A DNA stretch of 53,401 nt from positions 1 through 53,401 of the forward strand of contig NZ_LLXZ01000234.1 of the NCBI RefSeq assembly GCF_001440395.1. The letters run 5' to 3'. This DNA is from Bradyrhizobium jicamae. GTDB taxonomy: Bacteria; Pseudomonadota; Alphaproteobacteria; Rhizobiales; Xanthobacteraceae. How positions within the stretch are numbered: the stretch's first letter is position 1; each line of letters begins with the position of its first letter. The notes below the pieces were generated by a model, which was given only the letters and a program-made list of their open reading frames with translations, had not been told where the DNA came from and did no database searches. Positions 1-8,474 of this stretch are shown here, piece by piece. The position numbers and the translations under genes are program-made.

Positions 1-1
1 G

Positions 2-856
2 GGTGAAGCCGCCTACCCGCCGCGGCTGGCGGCGCTCGACGATCCGCCGCCGCTGCTCGGCGTGCGCGGCGCACCCGAGGCGCTGATGCGGCCGATGATC
101 TCGATCGTCGGCTCGCGCAACGCTTCCGGCGCCGGACTGAAATTCGCCGGCCAATTGGCGCGCGATCTCGGTGACGCCGGCTTTGTCGTCATCTCCGGAC
201 TGGCGCGCGGCATCGATCAGGCCGCGCATCGCGCGACGATCCAGAGCGGCACGGTCGCGGTGCTGGCCGGCGGCCACGACCGGATCTATCCGCCAGAGCA
301 TGAAGATTTGCTGGCGGCGCTGCTCGAACACGGCGGCGCGATTTCCGAAATGCCGCTCGGCCACGTGCCGCGCGCCCGCGACTTTCCCCGCCGCAACCGC
401 CTGATCTCGGGCGCGTCGCTCGGTGTCGTCGTGATCGAGGCCGCGCACCGTTCGGGATCGCTGATCACGGCGCGGATGGCCGCCGAACAGGGCCGCGAAG
501 TGTTCGCGGTGCCGGGCTCGCCACTCGATCCGCGGGCCGCCGGCACCAACGATCTGATCAAGCAGGGCGCGGCGCTGGTCACCGAAGCCAGCGACGTCAT
601 CAACGCGGTTCAGCCGATCCTGGAACGGCCGATCGTGCTCGATGCGCGCGAGGGCGATGACGAGCCGCTCGATTTCGAGGTCGATCCGGCCGTACGCCAG
701 CGTATTGTTGCATTGCTGGGGCCGAGCCCCATTAGCCTCGACGACGTGATCCGGATGTCAGGCCTTTCGCCCACCATCGTTCGCACGGTGCTGCTCGAAC
801 TCGAACTGGCGGGCCGCCTGGAGCGCCACGGCGGCGGACTGGTGTCGCTGATCTAG
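2..856 (+). CDS. dprA: DNA processing protein DprA, 3' part (5' end outside window)
   Basis: DprA binds single-stranded DNA entering by natural transformation and helps load RecA. The reading frame is open from base 2, so the N-terminus lies outside the window. Visible Rossmann-fold signatures are IVGSRNAS, SGLARGID, a GGHDRIYP stretch where many homologues have GCGLDRIYP, and FPRRNRLISGAS. The last 60 or so residues form the winged-helix tail (LLGPSPISLDDVIRMSGLS), a domain common in alphaproteobacterial DprA. An internal GTG at position 62 would cut into the conserved domain and is not the start. The gene ends with TAG at 854-856. In many rhizobia dprA is followed directly by topA; here about 10.6 kb separates them. 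Confidence 0.93.
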   Translation, partial: GEAAYPPRLAALDDPPPLLGVRGAPEALMRPMISIVGSRNASGAGLKFAGQLARDLGDAGFVVISGLARGIDQAAHRATIQSGTVAVLAGGHDRIYPPEHEDLLAALLEHGGAISEMPLGHVPRARDFPRRNRLISGASLGVVVIEAAHRSGSLITARMAAEQGREVFAVPGSPLDPRAAGTNDLIKQGAALVTEASDVINAVQPILERPIVLDAREGDDEPLDFEVDPAVRQRIVALLGPSPISLDDVIRMSGLSPTIVRTVLLELELAGRLERHGGGLVSLI

Positions 857-1170
857 GCGCGTACTCATAACAGCGACGTCGGGTTCTGAGGACCGAGCCG
901 AAGTCTTCGTTAAAGCACTAGTGCTGGTGACCCAAAGCCGATGACGTCGAGGACGCTTCGCGCTGGTGGACCCGTCCTCAAAAAAGAATAGTACGGCTGG
1001 GAAGCAATTGCCATTCCAAGGCAGAGTTTGACGCAGAATGCGCTGTACGACAGTGAGCACATGGTGTTCAATCCCTGGAACTGTCTGCCCGAGCACGGGC
1101 CGCTCGGCAGCGTCAACCGGATGCGGCTCGCCGTCTACCTCGCGGCAGGTATGGCCGAACATGGTGGGTC
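857..1170. other. Gap between dprA and the first cyclase gene
   Basis: Apart from the catalase-like remnant at 931-1174, no intact gene is seen. No convincing promoter or Shine-Dalgarno sequence stands just upstream of the cyclase ATG at 1171. Confidence 0.5.
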
Positions 1171-1174
1171 ATGA
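931..1174 (+). pseudogene. Decayed 3' remnant of a catalase-like gene
   Basis: One frame, open from 992 after a TAG at 989-991, encodes GWEAIAIPRQS, then MVFNPWNCLPEHGPLGSVNR and MRLAVYL, ending in TGA at 1172-1174. This resembles the C-terminal end of large catalase-family proteins, which typically carry an NPW...L.EH.PLG..NR pattern. A neighbouring frame (from 931) holds DDVEDAS, a piece usually found about 40 residues further upstream in the same family, so at least one frameshift separates them. No start codon, heme-binding core or N-terminus is visible. The terminal TGA overlaps the ATG of the downstream cyclase (ATGA), as if the two genes were once translationally coupled. The family assignment is from memory of the consensus and should be tested by alignment. 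Confidence 0.6.
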
Positions 1175-4100
1175 GTAGCGAGCCGAAGCCCGATCATTCG
1201 GGCGGACTTCAGCGGACGCAGGCGCCGCCGAATGTCGAGAATGAAGCTCTGCATGCCGAACGCCGGCAGCTCACCGTGGTATTTGTCGACATCGTCGGCT
1301 CGACACCCCTGAGTGAGCGGATCGATCCCGAGGAGTTCTTCGCGGTTATCAGAACTTACCGTGACATCTGCGACGAGCAGATTCGCCGCTACGACGGTCA
1401 CATCGCCAGAATGATTGGCGACGGATTGCTGGCATATTTTGGCGTGCCGCAAGCCCACGAAAATGATCCTGAGCGTGCGGTCCGCGCTTCGCTGGCGATC
1501 GCCGCGGCGATCAAGGAACACAAGTTTCTGCTGTCGGACCGCAGCTTCGTCCGCCTCGGCGTGCGCATCGGGGTTAATACCGGGGTGGTCGTCGTCGGTA
1601 GCGTGCCCGGCGAGCCCCCCGATCGGCGGGAAGTGTTCGGCAGCTCGGCGCATGTCGCTGCCCGCCTCCAAGGGCTCGCCGGTGAGCACGGCGTGGTCGT
1701 CGGCTTGAGCACCTATGAGCTGACCCGTGGAACGTTCAGCTACGCGCCGCTTGGCAGACAATCGCTCAAGGGCGTGGAGGAGCCTGTCGAAGCCTGGCGT
1801 GCAGAGGCGCTTGCGTCCAGCGAAAGCAGGTTCGACAGGGCGCGCAGGTCGCCTCTTGCTCCGATGATCAATCGAACTAGTGAAAGCGCATTGCTTGCCG
1901 AGATGTGGCAGCAGAGCGTAGCAGGCTCGGGGCAGGTCGGCGTCATCTCCGGTGAACCCGGCATTGGCAAGTCACGTCTGATCCGCCAGTTCCGCAGCTC
2001 CCTTGGTGCGTCTCCGCGTGATGTCTTGTCTCTGCAATGCTCGCCCTTCCACGTCAATACGCCGCTTGCCCCGGAAATCGAGCGGCTCACGCGCGCGACC
2101 GGTATCCATGAGACCGACGACGCGGAACTCGCATTGGCAAAATTGCGTTCGCTTCTGGCAAGAGCCGTCACCGATGTCGGGCAGGCGCTTCGTTACTACG
2201 GGGCGGTGCTGTCGATACCCGCATGCTCGGGATACGAACCCGCGGATCTCGGATCTCCCTCGGAGCGCGAGCGTGCTTTTCAGGTGTTCATCGATGTTCT
2301 TCTCGCCGCCTCGCGCAAGCTGCCGATCCTCGGAATCGTCGAGGACGTCCAGTGGATGGACCCGACCACTATCGAACTGCTGGTGCGCGTGATCGCTCAC
2401 TGTCCTGGCGAGCGGATTATGGTGCTGATCACGCATCGCGATGATTACACGGCCGACTGGTTGTCGAGCCCGGCAATTCGACGGATAACTCTGCAAAAGC
2501 TGGCAGTGCACGAATGCGAGCAGATGGTAGCAGCCGTCGCGGGCAGCGATATTGTACCGCGCCGGATTACCAGCCAGATCGTGGAAAGAACCGACGGCGT
2601 GCCACTCTTTGTCGAGGAGTTTACGCGCGCCGTCGTCGATTCCGGCGCGGCCCCGCGCGCTGCTGAGAGCCCCGTCCCGAGCGGGAAATTGCCGGACACT
2701 CTGGTGCCGGCAAGTATTCACGATTCACTGATGGAGCGCCTTGATCGTCTCGGTCCTGCCAAGCGCGTCGCCCAGATCGCCTCTGTTTTCGGAAGGCGCT
2801 TCAACTATGAAGGCATTTTCAGCGTACTTCCAGGTAAAGGCTCAACACTGAAAAGCGCCTTGCGGGCATTGGAGAGCGCCGGGATTGTGTATCGTATCGA
2901 TGAATCTCAAGGCACAGTCTTCACGTTCAAGCACGCGATGATACAGGAAGTCGCCTACTCCTCGTTGCTCAACGAGGAAAGGCGTGAGCTCCATGCGCGC
3001 GTCGCATCATGGCTGCTTCAGGAAGCCGCCATCGGAGAGAGCAGCCAGCCCGCGGTGCTCGGCTATCATTATGCTCGCGCAGGTAACATTCCGGAAGCGA
3101 TCGAGGCCTGGCTTCAGGCGGGCAAATCCGCGCTCCGCCGCTCAGCCACCAAGGAGGCCGTGGCTCACCTTCGCGAAGGCCTTTCGCTGATACCCAAGAT
3201 GCCCGCCTCACCGCGGCGCTTCGAGGCTGAAATCGGGCTGCAGTCCAATTTGGCAATGGCGTACACCGCCAACGCAGGGTGGTCCGATCCGAACGTCTAT
3301 GGCCCCTACAGTCGGGCACTCAAGCTTTGCGCGAGCCATGGCACCATTCGCGAGAAGGCGACGGTGCTGTGGGGAAGCACCATAGCCAAGCTGGTCAACT
3401 GCGAGCTCGCTAAGGGCCTCGAACACGCGCAGGATTTCGTCCGGCGGGCAGAAGAGTGGCGCGACGACGAGGCTGCCCTCATGGCCTACACCGCTGCCGT
3501 AATCGCCAATTTCTTTCTCGGTCGTTTGGAGCAGGCGAGTGAGCTCGCGTCTCTGGTCAGCGCTCGCTACAATCCGCGTGAGCACGGCAAGCTGGTTCAG
3601 ATTTACCAGCATGATCCAATGATCGTATCGCTCGTCTATTCCGGACACATCGAATGGCTGTTGGGCCGGCCAGGCCGTGCCAGAGAGTGCTGCGTGGCGG
3701 CGCGGCAGCTCGCGAAAGAGATCGGGCATCCGTTCATGCTGGCTTTTGCCTCCATTCTTGGCGTCTCCGATCACTGGTATGAGGGCGATCTTGCGGCCAA
3801 CCTTGCCAGCGTAAAGCGCGGTCTGAAGGTCGCCGACGAGTATGGCTATCCAATGTACCGGGTGATCGGCCCATTGTGGGCAACCGCTGCGTTGGCGACA
3901 CGAGGCCCCGCGCCGGAAGTGCTCGAACAATTATGCGGCTTGCTCGATAAGTTACCCGCCGAGAATCGGTGCATTCAGATGCCGCTCTATCGAATTCTGC
4001 TCGCCACGGAATTCGGACGGATCGGTCAGGTAGAAAGGGCTCGAAGCTTCGCTGCTTCGGCCGAGGCCCTAGTGAAGCGAACCGGCGAGCGTTGGGCTGC

Positions 4101-4392
4101 TCCCGAGATTTATCGGATCCACGGCTCGCTGCTGTGTCGCGAACCATTGCGAGACGACCGGGCTGCCATGCGCTTGTTCAAACGCTCGCTTACCTCTGCC
4201 AGGAAGCTCGGGGCGGTCGGTTGGGAATTGCGCACAGCGATCAGCATCGCGCGCTTGCTCAGCGCCGGCGAGAACGTATCCGGACGCGCCGAAGCACGAG
4301 ACCTGCTGATATCGACCCGGGCGAAATTTGCATCCACGGAAACTTCCCGCGATCTGCGCGAGGCTGATGACCTCGTGAGAGCATTGAACTAA
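1171..4392 (+). CDS. Class III adenylate/guanylate cyclase with AAA ATPase and TPR-like region
   Basis: A 1073-residue multidomain signalling protein. The class III cyclase catalytic domain covers about residues 28-205: metal-binding Asp40 lies in VFVDIVGST and Asp84 in IGDGLLAYFG, with the later block SSAHVAARLQ. In that block His stands where canonical cyclases have the transition-state Asn. A STAND/AAA-type ATPase follows, with Walker A GEPGIGKS at 261-268 and Walker B VEDVQWMD at 390-397, then a helical TPR-like half from about residue 630 to the end. Family knowledge: such proteins are thought to couple ligand or partner sensing by the TPR part to cyclic nucleotide synthesis; the substrate (ATP or GTP) cannot be told here. 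No membrane segment or signal peptide is evident. Its start codon overlaps the stop of the catalase remnant. A paralogue lies at 35832. Confidence 0.9.
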   Translation: MSSEPKPDHSGGLQRTQAPPNVENEALHAERRQLTVVFVDIVGSTPLSERIDPEEFFAVIRTYRDICDEQIRRYDGHIARMIGDGLLAYFGVPQAHENDPERAVRASLAIAAAIKEHKFLLSDRSFVRLGVRIGVNTGVVVVGSVPGEPPDRREVFGSSAHVAARLQGLAGEHGVVVGLSTYELTRGTFSYAPLGRQSLKGVEEPVEAWRAEALASSESRFDRARRSPLAPMINRTSESALLAEMWQQSVAGSGQVGVISGEPGIGKSRLIRQFRSSLGASPRDVLSLQCSPFHVNTPLAPEIERLTRATGIHETDDAELALAKLRSLLARAVTDVGQALRYYGAVLSIPACSGYEPADLGSPSERERAFQVFIDVLLAASRKLPILGIVEDVQWMDPTTIELLVRVIAHCPGERIMVLITHRDDYTADWLSSPAIRRITLQKLAVHECEQMVAAVAGSDIVPRRITSQIVERTDGVPLFVEEFTRAVVDSGAAPRAAESPVPSGKLPDTLVPASIHDSLMERLDRLGPAKRVAQIASVFGRRFNYEGIFSVLPGKGSTLKSALRALESAGIVYRIDESQGTVFTFKHAMIQEVAYSSLLNEERRELHARVASWLLQEAAIGESSQPAVLGYHYARAGNIPEAIEAWLQAGKSALRRSATKEAVAHLREGLSLIPKMPASPRRFEAEIGLQSNLAMAYTANAGWSDPNVYGPYSRALKLCASHGTIREKATVLWGSTIAKLVNCELAKGLEHAQDFVRRAEEWRDDEAALMAYTAAVIANFFLGRLEQASELASLVSARYNPREHGKLVQIYQHDPMIVSLVYSGHIEWLLGRPGRARECCVAARQLAKEIGHPFMLAFASILGVSDHWYEGDLAANLASVKRGLKVADEYGYPMYRVIGPLWATAALATRGPAPEVLEQLCGLLDKLPAENRCIQMPLYRILLATEFGRIGQVERARSFAASAEALVKRTGERWAAPEIYRIHGSLLCREPLRDDRAAMRLFKRSLTSARKLGAVGWELRTAISIARLLSAGENVSGRAEARDLLISTRAKFASTETSRDLREADDLVRALN

Positions 4393-4444
4393 TGAATCCC
4401 GCCTTGCGCCGGCCGGCGAACGACCCTCGACCTGTTTGGTCGAC

Positions 4445-5878
4445 TCACATCGGCGATCCCAAATATTCGATGGCCTTGAGGCTCGGCAGGAACGTGTAGG
4501 CGCCGCCCCGCGTCGAGACAAATTCCGGTAATCCGTGCAACCGGATCGTGTCGCCGGATTTGAGCGGCAAGTCGAACCAGCTCGTGCCGGGATCGTTGGT
4601 GCCTGAGATCGGATCGTTGGAGCCGGTGATGCGCGGATCCTGCAGGCCAAGATTCAGCCAATCGCAGGACATGGCCTCGAACTGGGCGCCGAGGCTCGCC
4701 CCTATGAAGTTACCGAGCAGGCCGCGTTCCGGTTCGTCCCCGTCATAAGGCTTCGCCGGATCATAGAGTGGTCCATCCGGATTATAGGGTGGCCCATAGG
4801 GCACGCCACGCCGAACAAGGCGCCGGCTGTTATTCGCTATCCGTTGCACGATCTGCCCGCCTCGCGGGTTGCACCGGCGGATATGGGCTCCATGGGGACA
4901 GCGGGCATCGCCAACGCCAACGTAGTCAAAATCCGTCAGATCGACGTTGGGATCAGGTGCATCCGCAGACAGTGCCAGTGGCGTGCCATCGCGCCACCGG
5001 CCGCACAGGTTGGCGGCTACGATCTCGCGCAAGGCCGCACGACGTGACGGGCCTTTGCCGATTTTCTCTTCTTCGCCGCGCGGCAGCAACTCGTAGCCTT
5101 GCGGGTGCTCGAGCAAGTAGGATGCGGCGCGATCGAGATACCTCTCGAAGTCTGCCACATGCTGTTTCAGCACGCGAAAGGCGTTGAAGGTGCCGTTGTG
5201 TCCCAACGCTACGGGGTGAGGAACCCGCCACATCAAGCCTTCCAGATTGGTCGGATGTCCCAGCAACACGGTGCCGAGCGGCGCCCTCGGTTGTCTGTCG
5301 GGATATCGCTCAGGGTCGTGAACCCCCTCGAACCTCGGTTGCGTGATGTTGTCGCGATACCCGAAGTGAACAAAGTCGCCCGGGAAATTATATCCCTCGC
5401 GTGTGCCGAGCAGTCTGAAGGCCTTTTCGTCGGGGAGCGCGCGTTTCTGGACTTCGTTTAGCTGCTCGAACTTCTCGGCATAGATGGTCGCGATGAGATG
5501 GATCCGCTTGGGCTCGTTGAACGGAGCTGGCCACTTTTCCGGCGCGCTCGCCCCGACATCCCCGAGCTTCAAGGCGCGGGCGGTCATGCCTTCAACGAAT
5601 TCGTTCGGGAACATTTTAAGCGAAGCGCTGGGCGTGCCGAGGGCGCACAATCCCTCATAGGTCAGGCCAATGTTGAAACAAGTATCCGGCTTGTTTTCCC
5701 CCCAGTCCCCGCTCGTGATCTGCGGGACACCGTTGCGGCCGGAGACGGAGGCGGCGAGCCAAAGCCGAGCTGCGCTGCGATCGACGACTTCCAGGATGAG
5801 GTAGCGCACGTGCGGCTTCTTGGTGTAGCCGCGCAGGATGTTGCCTTGCAGATCAGCGAGGTTGATCATGGCACTCAC
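4445..5878 (-). CDS. DyP-type heme peroxidase
   Basis: Dye-decolourising peroxidases oxidise phenols, dyes and other donors with hydrogen peroxide through a heme. The N-terminal LADLQGNILRGY is typical of DyPs. The distal motif reads HFGYRDNITQPR: the catalytic Asp of GxxDG is kept but the final Gly is Asn. The proximal heme ligand is the His of CPHGAHIRRCNPR, and the distal Arg is probably in LVRRGVPYG; the C-terminal AQFEAMSCDWLN block is also present. No Tat or Sec signal is seen, so it is probably cytoplasmic, and no encapsulin gene or clear C-terminal cargo peptide is nearby. It is the last gene of a three-gene operon; its GTG start (5878) overlaps the upstream stop as GTGA. An ATG at 5869, nine bases inside, is the alternative start. 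Confidence 0.92.
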   Translation of the reverse strand: MSAMINLADLQGNILRGYTKKPHVRYLILEVVDRSAARLWLAASVSGRNGVPQITSGDWGENKPDTCFNIGLTYEGLCALGTPSASLKMFPNEFVEGMTARALKLGDVGASAPEKWPAPFNEPKRIHLIATIYAEKFEQLNEVQKRALPDEKAFRLLGTREGYNFPGDFVHFGYRDNITQPRFEGVHDPERYPDRQPRAPLGTVLLGHPTNLEGLMWRVPHPVALGHNGTFNAFRVLKQHVADFERYLDRAASYLLEHPQGYELLPRGEEEKIGKGPSRRAALREIVAANLCGRWRDGTPLALSADAPDPNVDLTDFDYVGVGDARCPHGAHIRRCNPRGGQIVQRIANNSRRLVRRGVPYGPPYNPDGPLYDPAKPYDGDEPERGLLGNFIGASLGAQFEAMSCDWLNLGLQDPRITGSNDPISGTNDPGTSWFDLPLKSGDTIRLHGLPEFVSTRGGAYTFLPSLKAIEYLGSPM

Positions 5879-6594
5879 CAGCCTAACTTGAGATGTTTGC
5901 GGACTTGAGCCACCGAAAATCCGGGATAGGCCCGGTAGCCGCTGCCGAGCGAAATGTTCGCGTTGGCGCGGAGCTGCAGCACCAGCTTGCGCGGAAGCAG
6001 GGTCAGATCGTCATCGACGGGCGATACGGCCCTGTCTCCCTTCAAGTCTTCCTGGTCTCTCAGAAAGTCGGTGGCGGTATCCGGCACCTGGTACAGGTCG
6101 TGCTCGTGCACCCACTGGATGAACGCCTCGACATTCTTCTCGCAGGGAATCACTTTTTTTCCGCCTTCGACGAGCTTGACCACTTCGTTGAACACCTCGC
6201 CGATCGTGGCGATGAAATCGCGAATGTAATTGGTGAAATCCCCGTCATAGACGGAGAACATACAGATATTGTCGCCGACGATGACGAAGCGCGCGAAATG
6301 CACAGTCCCGACATTGTTCAATCCGGCATAGATCGCATCCTTGTTTTTCGCGATCGCCAGGGCGGCTTCCGCTCGTCCGATGGGTGATTTGACCTTGAGC
6401 GGCATGATCAGATTCATCATGCACTGGACATTGTCGCCGTGCTGGAACGACGGGTGGGGACCACCGGGCAGAGGCTTCACCGGCGTCCGTCGCGCCCAGT
6501 AAGGCACCAGGGTCCATGATGCCACGCACTTGAACACGTCGGTCGTGTGCACCCAGTCCACCAAACGATCTAGCACACCTTCGTCACTTGGCAT
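5875..6594 (-). CDS. Unknown protein, possible dimeric alpha-beta barrel, in the peroxidase operon
   Basis: A 239-residue protein with no firmly recognised family. The central part, GTVHFARFVIVGDNICM followed by FSVYDGDFTNYIRDF (about residues 96-127), resembles the ferredoxin-like dimeric alpha-beta barrel fold found in DyP-related and monooxygenase-like proteins; this is a pattern judgement. The first 60 residues are rich in aromatic residues. The ATG at 6594 is chosen because GGAGGT stands 6 bases upstream, inside the last codons of the preceding gene; the same frame continues upstream but there only shadows that gene. Four bases separate it from the preceding stop, and its own stop overlaps the DyP start. 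Its place between two heme-enzyme genes suggests a role in peroxide or lipid peroxide metabolism (inference). Confidence 0.8.
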   Translation of the reverse strand: MPSDEGVLDRLVDWVHTTDVFKCVASWTLVPYWARRTPVKPLPGGPHPSFQHGDNVQCMMNLIMPLKVKSPIGRAEAALAIAKNKDAIYAGLNNVGTVHFARFVIVGDNICMFSVYDGDFTNYIRDFIATIGEVFNEVVKLVEGGKKVIPCEKNVEAFIQWVHEHDLYQVPDTATDFLRDQEDLKGDRAVSPVDDDLTLLPRKLVLQLRANANISLGSGYRAYPGFSVAQVRKHLKLGW

Positions 6595-6598
6595 CGAA

Positions 6599-7612
6599 TT
6601 ACCTCCACTTGAAAGGGCATCCGCCGCGCATCTCACGCGAGACTTCATAGGCGCCCAGGCGGGCCTCGAGGATGGGATCGTTGGAGACTTCGATGCCGGG
6701 CGCGAGACGGTTGGGATTGAAACTGATGCGTTCGCCATCCGCTTCCTGATCCTCGGACACCTTGAGGAGCGTAAGGGTACCCATGACGACCCGGATTCGC
6801 GTCCCGGGCCAGGGTTTTGTGGGATCGTCGAGCGCATCGCCCTCTTCGCCGATTGTCATCATCAACATGAATCGGGCCGGCCACCGCTGCAGGCGGTCTC
6901 TAAGCTCGTCGAACAGATATCTGTCGCGCGGCACGGCCTTGGGATCGGTGTTGCGAACGCCTGCGACCGGCTGCCAGGAAAAGCGCACCGGGCGACGAAC
7001 TCCATCGGGGGCCGTCACCCAGAAGGTATGGACGGCGTGATAGCTCGCGCGAGCATAGCTCTCCGGTGCGCCGATCAGACCGACCTGGAATATTCCCAGC
7101 TGGGCGAACCGGTGCCGGTTGGCATAACGGAGTGCCCCCTCATCGACATTCTTGGTTTCGTCCGGGTACGGGTTGCGAGGAGGTATCTTGAGTTGCAGAA
7201 GATCCCAAACCTTCCGCCACCAGGGTCGCCTTTCATACTTCTCACGCTTCGCGATCTTGCTGAACTCGAAGAAGTCGTCGACATTGCGGACGAAGAATTC
7301 GCCGAGCGTCGTGGCGATCAGGTCGCTTCCCCTCTCCCCCGAAATGTGGAAGCGCGTCGCCATTCCCCGAACATCGGACCATCCATCATGCTGGTTCACC
7401 CCTCCCAATCCGTTGGAGAACCTCACCGACACCCTGACGGGCTTTCCGTTGAAGTGCTCTGCAATGCAATAGGTGCACGCCACGTCCGACGCCACGAACT
7501 CGCCCTTCACGCCCACGCCGATGGTGTGAACCGGCCTCCTGCCGGGGACGGGCTGCTCCAGATTATCGATGATGGCCTGAACTAGCTGCTTTGCTGTTGA
7601 TGTATCGACCAT
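6599..7612 (-). CDS. Small catalase-related heme peroxidase (SrpA-like)
   Basis: At 337 residues it is much shorter than a full catalase (about 480 or more) and matches the small catalase-related peroxidases. The distal His is probably His29 in RRPVHTIGVGVKG. RFSNGLGG and DVRGMATRFHI follow the catalase order, but the stretch matching the distal Asn region reads SDLIATTLGEFF, with no obvious Asn. The proximal Tyr ligand is most likely Tyr322 in RLGAYEVSREMR (inference from family layout). The ATG at 7612 has GGAGG just upstream; a further in-frame ATG at 7624 lacks one. It is the first gene of an operon with the barrel protein and DyP. Family members act as peroxidases rather than efficient catalases. 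Confidence 0.85.
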   Translation of the reverse strand: MVDTSTAKQLVQAIIDNLEQPVPGRRPVHTIGVGVKGEFVASDVACTYCIAEHFNGKPVRVSVRFSNGLGGVNQHDGWSDVRGMATRFHISGERGSDLIATTLGEFFVRNVDDFFEFSKIAKREKYERRPWWRKVWDLLQLKIPPRNPYPDETKNVDEGALRYANRHRFAQLGIFQVGLIGAPESYARASYHAVHTFWVTAPDGVRRPVRFSWQPVAGVRNTDPKAVPRDRYLFDELRDRLQRWPARFMLMMTIGEEGDALDDPTKPWPGTRIRVVMGTLTLLKVSEDQEADGERISFNPNRLAPGIEVSNDPILEARLGAYEVSREMRGGCPFKWR

Positions 7613-7972
7613 GCCCCCCTCCATTATGGACGGACCGCCGAGGGTGCCGTTGGTGCGCCCGGTGCGTTAGCGTTGTCGATTGAATTCAGCCTGTGCCCTT
7701 CGCTCAAACGCTACATTCGATCACCGCTCGGATGTGTGATGTCGTTCACAAAGTTAGCCGAATGAAGCGCCGCGCAGTTCGAATCGAATAACAAGATTCG
7801 ACACTCCCGATTGCTCGCACGCACCGATAAAGTGATCGGCTGAGTGCGTGTCTTGTTGCGGTGCAAGGGTCCGGATGTAGCCCTTAGGCGATGTCCGCTT
7901 TTTGCTGCTGTTGAGCGACGAGCCGACATCAGGCGCGACGAAGACCACGCGCCTGATTTATAAGTACACGCC
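7613..7972. other. Intergenic region upstream of the peroxidase operon
   Basis: About 360 bases without a convincing gene. It must hold the promoter of the minus-strand peroxidase operon. The only structure noted is the short inverted repeat at 7784-7801. Confidence 0.5.
7784..7801. promoter_or_regulatory. Inverted repeat, possible operator of the peroxidase operon
   Basis: TCGAAT and ATTCGA form a perfect 6-base inverted repeat around a 6-base spacer. It lies about 170 bases upstream of the first gene of the peroxidase operon. Function is only suggested by position. Confidence 0.3.
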
Positions 7973-8374
7973 CTAGTCTTTCCCGCTGCGTGCGTCGAAA
8001 CTCGTCCGCGCCCGTTCGATCTGCGGCTGATGCTCAATCGCCCACGTGCCGAGTGCCTTCACCGGCACGGATAAGCCACGTCCCAGGTCAGTCAATTCAT
8101 AGTCGACCCGCGGCGGAATGGTCGGAAACACCGTTCGCGTCACGAGACCATCGCGTTCGAGGCCGCGCAGCGTCAGCGTCAGCATTCGCTGCGAGATGCC
8201 GCCGACCATGCGCTTGAGTTCGTTGAAACGCTTGGGGCCATCGCCAAGCATCATGATCACGAACACGCTCCATTTATCGCCGACCCGCGCCAGCACGGCG
8301 GCGGCGCCGCGGCAGTCGCTGTCGTTGTGGGGGCCGGCTGGGAGGGCGGGCACATTCTTGTGCTCGGGTCTCAT
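7973..8374 (-). CDS. HxlR-family transcriptional regulator
   Basis: A 133-residue winged-helix regulator with the HxlR layout: an N-terminal Cys (DSDCRGAAAVLARVGDKW), then GPKRFNELKRMVGGISQRML and LTLTLRGLERDGLVTRTV, and the wing VDYELTDLGRGL. Family members such as YodB and HypR sense quinones, diamide or hypochlorite through a conserved Cys of this type, near residue 21 here. It diverges from the azoreductase gene at 8475, the classic arrangement in which HxlR represses an azoreductase and itself. No perfect palindrome is seen in the 100-base gap, only an imperfect dyad (GTTAC, AAACT, TATAC at 8442-8456). Confidence 0.92.
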   Translation of the reverse strand: MRPEHKNVPALPAGPHNDSDCRGAAAVLARVGDKWSVFVIMMLGDGPKRFNELKRMVGGISQRMLTLTLRGLERDGLVTRTVFPTIPPRVDYELTDLGRGLSVPVKALGTWAIEHQPQIERARTSFDARSGKD

Positions 8375-8474
8375 GGATGTGCTCGGGTGAGAAAAATGTG
8401 CGTTCTTGCGGGGTTATGCCACGGTCACTCATATAGCGCCAGTTACAAACTTATACCGAAGGGTGACCCCTACC

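Noticed and set aside
4445..7612. Encapsulated DyP nanocompartment
   Set aside because: No encapsulin shell gene lies nearby, and the DyP ends in EYLGSPM without a clear cargo-loading tail.
7711..8037. A 108-residue minus-strand frame upstream of the peroxidase operon
   Set aside because: It overlaps the end of the HxlR gene, has a Ser/Arg-rich random composition and lacks a ribosome site.
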